Assembly (NCBI GenBank): GCA_022769665.1
Contig: JALEIR010000010.1
Location: 1-64,000 of the forward strand
From: Lachnospiraceae bacterium
GTDB lineage: Bacteria; Bacillota; Clostridia; Lachnospirales; Lachnospiraceae
DNA: 64,000 nucleotides
Reading direction: 5' to 3'
The position numbers and the translations under genes are program-made. Of the stretch, positions 35,646 through 44,886 are shown piece after piece; position 1 is the stretch's first letter, and the number at the start of each line of letters is the position of its first letter. The notes below the pieces were generated by a model, which made no database searches, was not told the origin of the DNA, and was given only the letters and a program-made list of their open reading frames with translations.

Positions 35646-37685
35646 CTAGTTACCGTTGTTCTTAGGTGCTGCAGGCTGCTCTCCTCCTTCCGACATCTCA
35701 GGCATCCCGCCTCCCTGTGGCATATCCGGTCTTTCACCGTCTGCCGGCATATCGCCGCCCTGTGGCACTTCCAATCCTTCCGGCATCTCAGGCGCTTCTC
35801 CGGACGGCAGTTCCGGTGCTTCCCCCGGCCCGGCACCCCTGCTTCCGTCCTGTTTGTTTCCTCTGCCGTCCTGACCTCCCATATCTCCTCCGAAGCCGCC
35901 CATACCGCTCTTGTCTCCTCCGAAGCCGCCTCTTCCGCCGCCGAAGCCTCCCATGCCTGAGCCGCTTCCGTAAATCAGGCTGTCAAGGACAATTTCTGTT
36001 TCATTGTTTCCGACGCTGAGAATATAGGTGCCACCCGGCACCAATTCCGGACAGCTGACAACCACTGAGCCAAAGCTCTTTTCTGCCGTATAGGAAGCTA
36101 ATACCGCTCCCACCGCATCCTTCAGCGCAATTTCCGTTCCCGCTTCTCCCGTTACGCTATTTATCAAAATGGATCCCTGTGTGGAGGTATCTCCGAAATT
36201 CATGGCCATTCCTATACTGCCTACCGCGATTACCGTACCTCCGGTAATCTGTCCTTCTCCGTCATAATCCAGTGCACCGTTTCCTGCGGATACCGGACCC
36301 GATACGTAAATTTCTCCGCCGGTAACCGTCAATGTTCCGTTGGAATCTATTCCGTCGCCGTCCGCATTGATATAAATCTTCCCTCCCGAAATCAGGACGG
36401 AACCACCGCTGCCGCCAAATCCGTTTCCTCCGCGATTTCCAAACATACCGCCCAATCCGCTTGCGTCCTTGCCACCCGCAGCGTTCAGTCCGTCATCGGA
36501 AGCTGTAATTTTCAAATATCCGCCGGAAATTATCACATCCTTCCCTTCCACGCCTTCATAGCATGTTATGATTTCCAGTGTTCCTCCGGTTACGGCAGTA
36601 GTCTCATCGGAATGAAGCCCATCATCTCCCGTTTCTATGGAAAATTCACCGTCATTTACCGTCAGACTGCTGTTGGAATGTACCGCGTCATCCTGCGAAT
36701 CAATTAGGTAGCTGCCTCCGTTAATTATCAACTGTCCGACAGCTTTGATTCCTTTTGTGCTGACAGCCTCCCCGTCCTCTCCGGTTTCCACCGTCTTGTT
36801 GGCAGCGCCCTCTGCGGCTGTCAAATCGAAGATGCCTCCGTCAATCTGCAGATATGCTCCCGCACTGATACAATCCCCCTTGGAATCAACATTCATCTTT
36901 CCGTCTGCAATATACACAAATCCCTTGTCCGTATCATCCGCATTTTCCGAATGAATACCGTCCTTGCCCGCAGTCAGAGTAAGACTGCCTCCGCCAATGC
37001 GGACACTGTCCTTTCCCGAGAGTCCGTGGCTTGCTGCTGTTATGTTTATCGAGCCGCCTGTTATCTTCAGGTCATCCTTGGATACAACGCCGTGTCCTGC
37101 TTCGGCTGTAATATAAAGACTGCCCATACCGTTTATCGTCAGGTCGCTTTTAGCGAAAATGACTGCATCAATATTGTTGTCATCTAAGGCTGTATAGCTT
37201 CCTCCGTTGATAAGTATATTGGATGTTCCTTCCGCCAGGGTAATAAAAACTTTGTCCGCTTCTTTCACATAAATCGCGGCACCCTCGCTGTTGGAAATTG
37301 TGACTCCGTTCAATACCAGCTGTACTTTTGCGCTGTCCGAAGCATCAACAGTTACCATGCCTTCCTCCAATGTACCGCTTAACAGATATATTCCTTCCTC
37401 CGTTATCGTCACATTACCGTCTCCCAGCTCTATACTCCGGCAGTCAGCCTCCTCATAAGTACCGTCCAAATCCCGCTCTGTGAACATTTCTTCCGCATTC
37501 ACAATACTCTCAGCCGCAGTCTCCTGCCCGGACGTCCCCGCTGTCTCTCCTTCTTTGGAAGTTGTTTCTCCTTCCGCAAAGGTTTCCTGAATTACCTCAT
37601 TGGTCTGTCCGCAGCCTGTTGCTGCGATTACCAGGCATCCCGCTGTCATCAGCGCATATAATTTATATAAGAATCTTCTTTTCAT
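35646..37685 (-). CDS. carbohydrate-binding-domain (DUF4353-like) lipoprotein
   Basis: About 679 aa. A lipoprotein signal peptide ends in VIAATGCGQ. Residues ~80-540 are a run of short beta-strand repeats such as ITGGSINITAASHGLSGKD and INGGSYLIDSQDDAVHSN, typical of the parallel beta-helix DUF4353/carbohydrate-binding-like proteins. The last ~110 residues are low-complexity, first Gly/Phe-rich (GFGG), then Pro/Glu/Met-rich (P-E-M-P). It is the third gene of an operon with DUF4956 and VTC proteins. GGAGGT lies upstream of the ATG. Displayed on the outer face of the membrane; ligand unknown. Confidence 0.85.
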   Translation of the reverse strand: MKRRFLYKLYALMTAGCLVIAATGCGQTNEVIQETFAEGETTSKEGETAGTSGQETAAESIVNAEEMFTERDLDGTYEEADCRSIELGDGNVTITEEGIYLLSGTLEEGMVTVDASDSAKVQLVLNGVTISNSEGAAIYVKEADKVFITLAEGTSNILINGGSYTALDDNNIDAVIFAKSDLTINGMGSLYITAEAGHGVVSKDDLKITGGSINITAASHGLSGKDSVRIGGGSLTLTAGKDGIHSENADDTDKGFVYIADGKMNVDSKGDCISAGAYLQIDGGIFDLTAAEGAANKTVETGEDGEAVSTKGIKAVGQLIINGGSYLIDSQDDAVHSNSSLTVNDGEFSIETGDDGLHSDETTAVTGGTLEIITCYEGVEGKDVIISGGYLKITASDDGLNAAGGKDASGLGGMFGNRGGNGFGGSGGSVLISGGKIYINADGDGIDSNGTLTVTGGEIYVSGPVSAGNGALDYDGEGQITGGTVIAVGSIGMAMNFGDTSTQGSILINSVTGEAGTEIALKDAVGAVLASYTAEKSFGSVVVSCPELVPGGTYILSVGNNETEIVLDSLIYGSGSGMGGFGGGRGGFGGDKSGMGGFGGDMGGQDGRGNKQDGSRGAGPGEAPELPSGEAPEMPEGLEVPQGGDMPADGERPDMPQGGGMPEMSEGGEQPAAPKNNGN

Positions 37686-37702
37686 CGCTACCTCCATTCC
37701 GG

Positions 37703-38398
37703 TTACAGCTCGCAGTTGACTGTCTCCTTGCATGATATGGAAATCTCCAGATTCCCGTTTCTGCATCTCAGCTTATCAATCAGTTCCTTTTCAGCTTCAT
37801 TGCCGTTCAATACCAAATTGTAGGTCAGTCTAAACAGGCTTCCCATATTGGTTGTCTTTACCTGCACCAGCTCGTGGGAGGAAGTATACTTATCCAATAT
37901 TTCGTCAAAAACACCTGTGTAATCCAAATCCTCGGGTATCGTAATATGCAGTACCTTATATCGTTCCCGGTTCTTTCTGCTGCCGAATTCAAATCTGCTG
38001 TAGAGCAGTGTAATACCACTCATTACCAGGGTAAACAACAGTGCATATCCAAGATATCCCATGCCGCAAATCAATCCCGCGCACATGGCAAGAAAAATAG
38101 CACCGATTTCCTTTGCTGTCCCCGGTACGGACCGAAAGCGCACCAGACTGAAGGCTCCCGCCACTGCCACTCCTGCTCCCACATTGCCGTTTACCATCAT
38201 TATTACCACACACACAACAGCCGGAAGCATTGCCAATGTTACCAGAAAACTCTTGGTATAGCGGTTCCTGTAAGTATACACCCCTGCCAATATCAAACCG
38301 ATTACCAGTGCCACACCCACACATAATATAAAATTCCAAACCGAGATAACCACCGTAGTCTGTGCGTCAAAAATTCCCTGAAAAATATTGTTAAGCAT
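37703..38398 (-). CDS. DUF4956 membrane protein
   Basis: A 231-aa protein with about four membrane helices in residues ~20-135 and a cytosolic alpha/beta tail (KVLHITIPEDLDYTGVFDEIL). It matches DUF4956, a family commonly encoded between a VTC-domain protein and a beta-helix or CotH-type protein. It overlaps the VTC gene by 8 bases. Function unknown; a partner of the polyphosphate-polymerase-like protein is the contextual guess. Confidence 0.85.
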   Translation of the reverse strand: MLNNIFQGIFDAQTTVVISVWNFILCVGVALVIGLILAGVYTYRNRYTKSFLVTLAMLPAVVCVVIMMVNGNVGAGVAVAGAFSLVRFRSVPGTAKEIGAIFLAMCAGLICGMGYLGYALLFTLVMSGITLLYSRFEFGSRKNRERYKVLHITIPEDLDYTGVFDEILDKYTSSHELVQVKTTNMGSLFRLTYNLVLNGNEAEKELIDKLRCRNGNLEISISCKETVNCEL

Positions 38399-39107
38399 AA
38401 ATCATTTCTCCTTTTTCTCTGTGATAGATTTCCGTGTATGCATTTCCGTACTTGGAAAAAGTTGTTTTCCTGATTTTTTCCTCTGACAGTACCTTCACCA
38501 TCCAAAGAGGTATATTTCCCGGCGTTTTAATCTCCATCAAGGTTTGTCCCGGCAACAGAATCGGTGTACCATAAACTCCTTTTTCCAGAGATAAATCCGT
38601 TTCCCGCCAAAGTATGTTTTCGTCAAAGGTGACCCTGAACTCGCTTGGTTCTTTTGTATAATAAGCTTCTCTCTCGTAAGACAGAAAGACTTTCGGAACC
38701 AATTTCCCGTAAAAATACAGGAAATAGTCAATTTCCTCTGTGATTTGATTTTCTTCGGGAGCCGGAGCCTTTCCCGCCAGATAATCCATTGCCGCCTTTT
38801 CCGGAATTTCGATTCGACGCTTGTATACTACACCGTCATACTTCTTTTTCAGCTCCACAAAAACCTTGTCATCAGGTTGAACCTGTGCATAACTTCTGGC
38901 TCTCAGTTTCTCCTTATAAATCGGTTTTTCAAGAGATTTGCGGGCCAATCTGTAATTGTCCGTATCATAATAAATATTCCGTATGGTACTTCTGCCGTAT
39001 GCATCCAATTCCATATATGGCTTCATAGCCGCAAGAACCGTCTCCTTCTGTTTTCTTGTCAACAGGTACTTTATCTCATATCTCTTAAAGACCATCTGTG
39101 AACCCAT
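38391..39107 (-). CDS. VTC-domain polyphosphate polymerase-like protein
   Basis: A 238-aa soluble VTC domain. Basic and acidic tunnel residues typical of the fold are visible: FKRYEIKYLLT at the start, RSTIRNIYYDTD, KEKLRARSY, VFVELKKKYDGVVYKRR and IMEIKTPG near the end. In yeast Vtc4 this fold makes polyphosphate from ATP. Bacterial versions near DUF4956 are uncharacterised. AAGGAGGT precedes the ATG. First gene of the operon, divergent from a two-component system. Confidence 0.88.
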   Translation of the reverse strand: MGSQMVFKRYEIKYLLTRKQKETVLAAMKPYMELDAYGRSTIRNIYYDTDNYRLARKSLEKPIYKEKLRARSYAQVQPDDKVFVELKKKYDGVVYKRRIEIPEKAAMDYLAGKAPAPEENQITEEIDYFLYFYGKLVPKVFLSYEREAYYTKEPSEFRVTFDENILWRETDLSLEKGVYGTPILLPGQTLMEIKTPGNIPLWMVKVLSEEKIRKTTFSKYGNAYTEIYHREKGEMIYA

Positions 39108-39147
39108 GCAGACACCTCCTTATTCTCTTGTTCCTTCATCCGGATTT

Positions 39148-39179
39148 ATCTTATCAGCCCAACCTAAACAGAACCTAAA
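39148..39179 (-). promoter_or_regulatory. VTC operon promoter with OmpR-type tandem binding site
   Basis: AACCTAAA occurs twice (39161-39168 and 39172-39179), spaced 11 bases start to start, which on the minus strand reads TTTAGGTT-N3-TTTAGGTT. One-turn direct repeats are the usual site for OmpR-family response regulators. A minus-strand -10 (TAAGAT at 39148-39153) lies 7 bases downstream, so the site covers the -35 position, as in activator-dependent promoters. Confidence 0.65.
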
Positions 39180-39226
39180 TGAAATGTGAAAAAAATGTGA
39201 TTACATGCTTGAACCGTCAGGCACCC

Positions 39227-39254
39227 TTGCCATTTTTTTCATGTGCGTTATGAT
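39227..39254 (+). promoter_or_regulatory. promoter of the two-component system
   Basis: TTGCCA (39227-39232), 16 bases, TATGAT (39249-39254), 50 bases before the response-regulator ATG. Confidence 0.7.
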
Positions 39255-39304
39255 GAAATACAAATAAATATGCAGACCGGGAATACAGCGTGGAGGAGAA
39301 ACAT

Positions 39305-39976
39305 ATGCGCCTTTTGATTGCAGAAGATGACAAAGATATTGTGAAGGCACTCACAGCTCTCTTTGAGCACAATCATTACAGTGTTGATGCTGTCTTTAAT
39401 GGAAATGACGCTTACGATTATGCCACAGAGGGAGCGTATGACGGCATAATACTGGATATTATGATGCCGGGCATGGACGGTCTGGAAGTATTAAAGAAAC
39501 TGCGCAGCTTAGGTCTCAAAACCCCCGTACTGCTTTTGACCGCCAAGGGCGAAATTGAGGACAGGGTAAACGGGCTGGATGCAGGAGCGGACGATTATCT
39601 TCCCAAGCCCTTTGCTGCCAGCGAGCTTCTTGCAAGAGTCCGGGCCATGCTCCGCAGAAAAGAAAATTATCAGAACGATACTCTGGAATTTGAGGGACTT
39701 TCCCTGGACCTCTCAACCTTTGAACTTGGCTTTGGTCCTCAAAGCATTCGTCTGGTCAGCCGAGAGTTCCAAATGCTCCAACTTTTAATGCAATCCCCCG
39801 GTGTCGTTATCTCCACAGAACAGTTCATGGAACGCATCTGGGGCTGGGATTCGGATGTAGAAGTCAGTATTGTCTGGGTATATATTTCTAATTTGAGAAA
39901 AAAATTTGAAAAGCTTGGCGCACCGGTCAATATCAAAGCAGTTCGGGGTGTCGGATACTGCCTGGAGAAAAAATAG
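39305..39976 (+). CDS. OmpR-family response regulator
   Basis: A 223-aa regulator. The receiver domain has the acidic pair EDD (7-9), phosphoacceptor Asp51 (IILDIMMPG) and LPKPF (Lys ~101). The C-terminal winged helix ends in VRGVGYCLEKK. GGAGGAG precedes the ATG. It lies 19 bases before its kinase and is divergent from the VTC operon, whose promoter carries a tandem OmpR-type site, so that operon is the likely target. Confidence 0.94.
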   Translation: MRLLIAEDDKDIVKALTALFEHNHYSVDAVFNGNDAYDYATEGAYDGIILDIMMPGMDGLEVLKKLRSLGLKTPVLLLTAKGEIEDRVNGLDAGADDYLPKPFAASELLARVRAMLRRKENYQNDTLEFEGLSLDLSTFELGFGPQSIRLVSREFQMLQLLMQSPGVVISTEQFMERIWGWDSDVEVSIVWVYISNLRKKFEKLGAPVNIKAVRGVGYCLEKK

Positions 39977-39995
39977 AAGAAGGAGCTTATGTTCA

Positions 39996-41237
39996 ATGAT
40001 TAAAAAGCTGCAAAAAAAATTTATATCCATCACAGCCATCGCTCTTTTTATCATGATTTTTCTTGTCATGGCAGCAATCAACTGTGTTTTTTTTCTTCAG
40101 ACCGACAGGCAGTTGGACATACGCTTGGACATGCTATTCAGAGAGCAAAACTCGGTACGGTTACAGGGGAACACCCCGCCACCGGGTGAAAAAGAACCTG
40201 AACAGCTTTTTCCGCGCTTTGAAGACAAACTCCGTATTCGCTCCGACGGCTGCGTTGTATATCTGGATACTTCCGGAAATATAACCGAAATCCGTCAGGA
40301 TGGTGCCGGTAACTATTCCGAAGAGGAATTGGAATCCATCGTTTCGGAACTGACTGCAGAATCGGATTCCGACGGCTGGTATCAATATTATAAGTTCCGC
40401 ATGGTATCACAGACAGATTCTAAGAATCAGTCTGTTACCGTCATCGGTTTAATCAATGCCTCCTCCAGCCTGTATTCCGTATTCACTATGCTGCTGATTT
40501 CCTTGTGTATCGGGCTCATCAGCTTTCTGTCCATACTGCTGATTATTGTTCTCGCCTCCAAACATGCCGTGAAACCGATAGCCGAGAGCTATGCAAAGCA
40601 AAAGCAGTTTGTAACAGATGCCGGGCACGAACTGAAAACCCCCCTGACCGTCATTTCTGCCAACAATGAACTGGCGCGCATGATTTACGGTGACAGTGAA
40701 TGGTTTGACAGCATTGACAGGCAGGTAAACAAACTGAATCATCTTGTGCGCAGTTTGATTACCCTCGCAAAAATGGATGAAGAGCAGAAGCCCGTTTTTA
40801 CTCCCTTTCATTTCAGCGATGCTGTTTTTGACACGGCAAAGTCTTTTGAAAGTCTTCTGCATTCCCAGGGGAAACTGCTCACCCTCGATATTGCGGAAAA
40901 CATTACCTACAACGGAGATGAATCCAAACTCCGTCAAATGGTATCCATTCTGATGGATAATGCAGTGAAATACTGTGACGAAAAAGGAAAAGTCGCCGTA
41001 AAGCTCACAGGCGACAGGCAAATCAGACTACAAGTCATCAACGACTATGCAGATACAGAAAATTTTGAAGCAGACAAGGTATTTGAACGCTTCTTCCGTG
41101 CCGACAAGGCACGTACTTCCGATGGCAGTTACGGACTCGGTCTTTCCATTGCCAAGTCCATTGTAGAGCTGCATAAGGGAACCATTCGTGCTAAAGTTCT
41201 GGAACACGGAAGAATCATGTTTGAAGTAATTTTATAG
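39996..41237 (+). CDS. sensor histidine kinase
   Basis: A 413-aa kinase. Two membrane helices (~12-36 and ~160-190) flank a ~120-residue extracytoplasmic sensor of no recognised type. The dimerisation domain has the H-box DAGHELKTPLTVIS with His211, followed by N-box DNAVKYC and G-box GLGLSIAKSI. There is no separate HAMP motif I can recognise. AAGGAG precedes the ATG at 39996. It should phosphorylate the adjacent response regulator. Convergent with the acyltransferase gene 5 bases away. Confidence 0.93.
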   Translation: MIKKLQKKFISITAIALFIMIFLVMAAINCVFFLQTDRQLDIRLDMLFREQNSVRLQGNTPPPGEKEPEQLFPRFEDKLRIRSDGCVVYLDTSGNITEIRQDGAGNYSEEELESIVSELTAESDSDGWYQYYKFRMVSQTDSKNQSVTVIGLINASSSLYSVFTMLLISLCIGLISFLSILLIIVLASKHAVKPIAESYAKQKQFVTDAGHELKTPLTVISANNELARMIYGDSEWFDSIDRQVNKLNHLVRSLITLAKMDEEQKPVFTPFHFSDAVFDTAKSFESLLHSQGKLLTLDIAENITYNGDESKLRQMVSILMDNAVKYCDEKGKVAVKLTGDRQIRLQVINDYADTENFEADKVFERFFRADKARTSDGSYGLGLSIAKSIVELHKGTIRAKVLEHGRIMFEVIL

Positions 41238-41242
41238 CGCGC

Positions 41243-41968
41243 TTACGCCGGACAATGGGACAGTCTTGCACGTATTTCCTCTGCAATTCTGTTCTTCACC
41301 ATCTCCGCAATCTCCGCTGTTGTCATACCGCTGTACTCCTCGAAACAAATCGGCGGCAGAAAATGCACCTGTGTCTTTACCTTTCTCAGGGAATTCATTC
41401 CGAAAGGTTTATAAGAATCAATAATTGCAACCGGAACAATAGGAGCCTTCACTCTGGTCGCACACTTAAAGGAGCCGGGTAAAAATTTCTGCAAATCATT
41501 TTTATTATGATCATAGCCACCCTCAGGGAAAACAATATATCTTCTCCCCTTTTTGACTTCCTCAGCAATTTCCAGAATTGTCTTAACCTGGCTTTTCATA
41601 TTGGATTTGTCCAGTCGTTTTCCACTTACCAAATCAATAAACGCGTCCACAATGGGAAGCTGTGAGCGGTTGTAATCCATCACGATGGTACAGGGCTTGG
41701 GATGCGAAATCATTATGCCCAAAGTGTCAAATTTTCCCTGATGGTTGGAATACATGACGTATCCGCCTTCTTTCGGCAGAAATTCCTGGCCGGTACTCTC
41801 CGTCTCAATCCTTCCGTGCCGCATCATGATTCGGATACATCTGCGGGCCATCCGATAACGACGTTCCTCGGAAAAGCTTCCTCCTCGGTGCTCAATAATA
41901 TGTGCTTTACAAACATAATAAATAATAAACGGCAGTGAAACTACCACCACATAACATAATCTTAACAT
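41243..41968 (-). CDS. 1-acyl-glycerol-3-phosphate acyltransferase-like protein
   Basis: About 241 aa. One N-terminal membrane helix precedes the catalytic H-x4-D motif NHQGKFD and the substrate motif FPEGGYDHN of the PlsC family, which places the second acyl chain during phospholipid synthesis. The start is set at MLRLCYVVV, just after the preceding stop; two upstream ATGs in frame overlap that gene. It is last in the purine operon. Confidence 0.87.
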   Translation of the reverse strand: MLRLCYVVVVSLPFIIYYVCKAHIIEHRGGSFSEERRYRMARRCIRIMMRHGRIETESTGQEFLPKEGGYVMYSNHQGKFDTLGIMISHPKPCTIVMDYNRSQLPIVDAFIDLVSGKRLDKSNMKSQVKTILEIAEEVKKGRRYIVFPEGGYDHNKNDLQKFLPGSFKCATRVKAPIVPVAIIDSYKPFGMNSLRKVKTQVHFLPPICFEEYSGMTTAEIAEMVKNRIAEEIRARLSHCPA

Positions 41969-41972
41969 AATC

Positions 41973-43379
41973 TTACTCTCTGCCATCCCAGCAGTAGGTA
42001 CAAAGTTTTTCCCTGTCAATACCTACAGACGCAATCATGTCGTCCAGTCTGTGGTATCGCAGTGAGGTAAAATTCAGCTGTCTGCCGATTCTTTCTACCA
42101 TCTCACTGTACTCTGCCGTATTCGGATCCACATATAGTTTTAAATCAATTTCTCTTCCTTCCTGCTCCATTTCCTTTAACACTCTTCTGGCAATTAAATC
42201 CATCTCCGACGTGGAACGGGAAAAATTCAAATACTTGCATCCGAACAGCAAAGGCGGACACGCCGGCCGGATGTGTACTTCTCTCGCACCGCTCTGATAT
42301 AAAAATTCTGTTGTCTCACGAAGCTGAGTACCTCTTACAATAGAATCGTCTATCAGTAGCAAACTCTTATTTTCAATCAATTCCTGTACAGGAATCAATT
42401 TCATCTTTGCAATCAGATTCCTCTGGGTTTGAATGGTCGGCATAAAGGAGCGGGGCCAGGTTGGCGTATATTTGATGAAAGGCCTGGAGAAGGGAATTCC
42501 CGAACGGTTTGCGTAGCCGATGGCATGGGCAGTACCGGAATCCGGTACACCTGCCACAATATCAGGCTGTACATTATCTCTCTCTGCCAGCTTTGCGCCA
42601 CAATTGTAACGCATCTGTTCCACACTGATTCCTTCGTAAGATGAAGAAGGATAACCGTAATAAATCCAAAGGAAAGTACATATTTTCATATTTTTCCCGG
42701 GCTGTACCAGTGTTTTTACACCGTCCGGAGTCACTACCACAATCTCTCCGGGACCTAATTCTCTGTCTGCCGTATATCCCAGATTCAAATACGCAAAGCT
42801 CTCAAAGGAAACACAGTGAGCACCTTCCTTCCTGCCCAGAGATACCGGTGTTCTTCCAAGCCGGTCTCTGGCTGCGTAAATTCCCTTGGGAGTCATAATC
42901 AGAATGGTCATGGAGCCGTCAATGACTTCCTGCGCATAACGGATTCCCTCTACAAGATTATCCTGTTGGTTGATGAGTGCCGCCACCAGCTCCGTAGCGT
43001 TCACTTCGCCGCCGCTCATCTCCATAAACTGCGCATGTCCTTTGAAAAGGATATCCTTCACCAGCTTGTCCGCATTGTTGATTTTACCTACCGTGCTTAT
43101 TGCATAAGTTCCGTGATGGGAACGAACCAACAGCGGCTGCGGCTCATAATCGGAAATACAGCCGATGCCAAGCTGACCGTGCAGCTCATTCACATCCTTA
43201 TCAAACTTTGTACGAAAGGGTGCATTCTCGATGTTATGAATTGCCCTGTCAAAACCATTCTCCCTGTCATATACCGTCATTCCGGCACGCCTTGTTCCCA
43301 GATGGGAATGATAATCTGTTCCGAAGAACAAATCAAAGACACAGTCCTCCTTGGCTGCCACTCCAAAAAATCCACCCAT
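41973..43379 (-). CDS. PurF paralogue lacking the glutaminase cysteine
   Basis: A 468-aa amidophosphoribosyltransferase-like protein. The phosphoribosyltransferase half is well kept, with PRPP motif LLLIDDSIVRGTQLRE and VAGVPDSGTAHAIGYA. The N-terminal glutaminase half begins M-G-G-F-F-G-V, where active PurF has Cys directly after the processed start, so the nucleophile is replaced by Gly. The HVRYSTAG and AHNGNL motifs are also lost (LGIGCISDYEP, VGKINNAD). It probably cannot use glutamine. It may use ammonia, modulate the true PurF, or do something else. AGGAG precedes the ATG; it lies 10 bases after purB. Confidence 0.88.
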   Translation of the reverse strand: MGGFFGVAAKEDCVFDLFFGTDYHSHLGTRRAGMTVYDRENGFDRAIHNIENAPFRTKFDKDVNELHGQLGIGCISDYEPQPLLVRSHHGTYAISTVGKINNADKLVKDILFKGHAQFMEMSGGEVNATELVAALINQQDNLVEGIRYAQEVIDGSMTILIMTPKGIYAARDRLGRTPVSLGRKEGAHCVSFESFAYLNLGYTADRELGPGEIVVVTPDGVKTLVQPGKNMKICTFLWIYYGYPSSSYEGISVEQMRYNCGAKLAERDNVQPDIVAGVPDSGTAHAIGYANRSGIPFSRPFIKYTPTWPRSFMPTIQTQRNLIAKMKLIPVQELIENKSLLLIDDSIVRGTQLRETTEFLYQSGAREVHIRPACPPLLFGCKYLNFSRSTSEMDLIARRVLKEMEQEGREIDLKLYVDPNTAEYSEMVERIGRQLNFTSLRYHRLDDMIASVGIDREKLCTYCWDGRE

Positions 43380-43389
43380 TTTCTTTCTC

Positions 43390-44841
43390 CTAAACGTTAA
43401 TCTCGGCCTTAACGCCCAACAATTCTTTATTTTCCTCCAATACAGGACGGATAACATTCTTTAAGAATGCATCAACCTGTTCCTTGGAACGGCCCACATA
43501 CTTTGCCGGGTCCATAGTTTTTTGTAAATCTTCCAGACTCATGTTGAAAGCCGGATCTGCGGCAATCAGTTCCAGCAGATTGTTTTCTTTACCTTCCACC
43601 TTCACATTTCGCCCTGCTTCCATAGAAAGTTCACGGATGCGCTCATGCAGCTCCTGACGGTTTCCGCCGGCCTTCACTGCATCCATCATAATATTCTCCG
43701 TTGCCATGAAAGGCAGTTCACTGCGCAATCTCTTCTCAATGACCTTGGGATACACCACCAAGCCATCCACCACATTCAGACACAAATCAAGAATTCCGTC
43801 AACTGCCAGAAAAGCCTCCGGAATGGACAACCGCTTGTTGGCGGAATCATCCAGTGTTCTTTCAAACCACTGGGTAGCGGAGGTAATTGCCGGATTCAAC
43901 GCATCAATCATTACATATCTGGAAAGGGAAGCAATTCTCTCGCTTCTCATAGGATTTCTCTTATATGCCATAGCGGAAGAACCAATCTGACTCTTCTCAA
44001 AAGGCTCCTCCACCTCCTTCAAATGCTGAAGAAGCCGGATATCGTTGCTCATCTTGTGGGCGGAAGCCGCTATACCCGCCAGTACATTGACAACTCTCGT
44101 GTCCATCTTTCTGGAATAAGTCTGTCCTGACACTGGGAAGCATTCCTTAAAGCCCATCTTCGCCGCAATCATGGGGTCAATCTTGTCGATGGTCTCCTGG
44201 TCTCCGTCAAACAGTTCCAGGAAGGACGCCTGTGTGCCTGTAGTTCCCTTGGAGCCCAAGAGTTTCATGGTTCCAAGCACATAATTCAAGTCCTCCAAAT
44301 CAAGGTAGAACTCCTGTAGCCAAAGCGTAGCACGCTTTCCCACTGTTGTGGGCTGTGCGGGCTGGAAATGTGTAAAGGCCAGTGTAGGCTGTGCTTTATA
44401 TTTCTCTGCAAAATCTGCCAGTTCGGCAATGACGTTTACAAGTTTCTTCTTTACCAGCTTCAACGCCTCTGTCATAACAATAATATCGGTATTGTCACCC
44501 ACATAGCAGGAGGTCGCTCCCAGATGAATAATGCCTGCCGCTTTGGGGCACTGCTGACCATAAGCATATACATGGCTCATTACATCATGGCGCACTTCCT
44601 TCTCACGAGCCTTTGCGACATCATAGTTGATATCGTCAGCGTGAGCCTTCAGTTCCTCAATCTGTTCATCGGTGATAACCGGCTTGCCGTTCTGGGAAAG
44701 GCCAAGTTCCTTCTCTGTCTCTGCTAAGGCAATCCAAAGTCTTCTCCAGGTACGGAATTTCATATCCGGAGAAAAGATATACTGCATTTCCTTACTTGCA
44801 TAACGCTCCGAAAGCGGGCTTTCATATCTGTCTGTGCTCAT
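43390..44841 (-). CDS. purB: adenylosuccinate lyase
   Basis: A 483-aa lyase of the fumarase/aspartase superfamily that cleaves SAICAR and adenylosuccinate. The signature GSSAMAYKRNPMRSE (near residue 290) contains the catalytic Ser loop, and GATSCYVGDN is also present. AAGGAG precedes the ATG. The N-terminal layout (ERYASKEMQYIFSPD) fits the longer clostridial/eukaryote-like PurB group. It sits between the two PurF genes. Confidence 0.95.
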   Translation of the reverse strand: MSTDRYESPLSERYASKEMQYIFSPDMKFRTWRRLWIALAETEKELGLSQNGKPVITDEQIEELKAHADDINYDVAKAREKEVRHDVMSHVYAYGQQCPKAAGIIHLGATSCYVGDNTDIIVMTEALKLVKKKLVNVIAELADFAEKYKAQPTLAFTHFQPAQPTTVGKRATLWLQEFYLDLEDLNYVLGTMKLLGSKGTTGTQASFLELFDGDQETIDKIDPMIAAKMGFKECFPVSGQTYSRKMDTRVVNVLAGIAASAHKMSNDIRLLQHLKEVEEPFEKSQIGSSAMAYKRNPMRSERIASLSRYVMIDALNPAITSATQWFERTLDDSANKRLSIPEAFLAVDGILDLCLNVVDGLVVYPKVIEKRLRSELPFMATENIMMDAVKAGGNRQELHERIRELSMEAGRNVKVEGKENNLLELIAADPAFNMSLEDLQKTMDPAKYVGRSKEQVDAFLKNVIRPVLEENKELLGVKAEINV

Positions 44842-44886
44842 TTTTGCTCTCCTTGTATTTATCATGAATATTCACGGTATTCAGCA

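Noticed and set aside
39906-39995. Earlier in-frame start of the histidine kinase
   Set aside because: Would overlap the response regulator; the ATG at 39996 has AAGGAG and begins directly before the first membrane helix.
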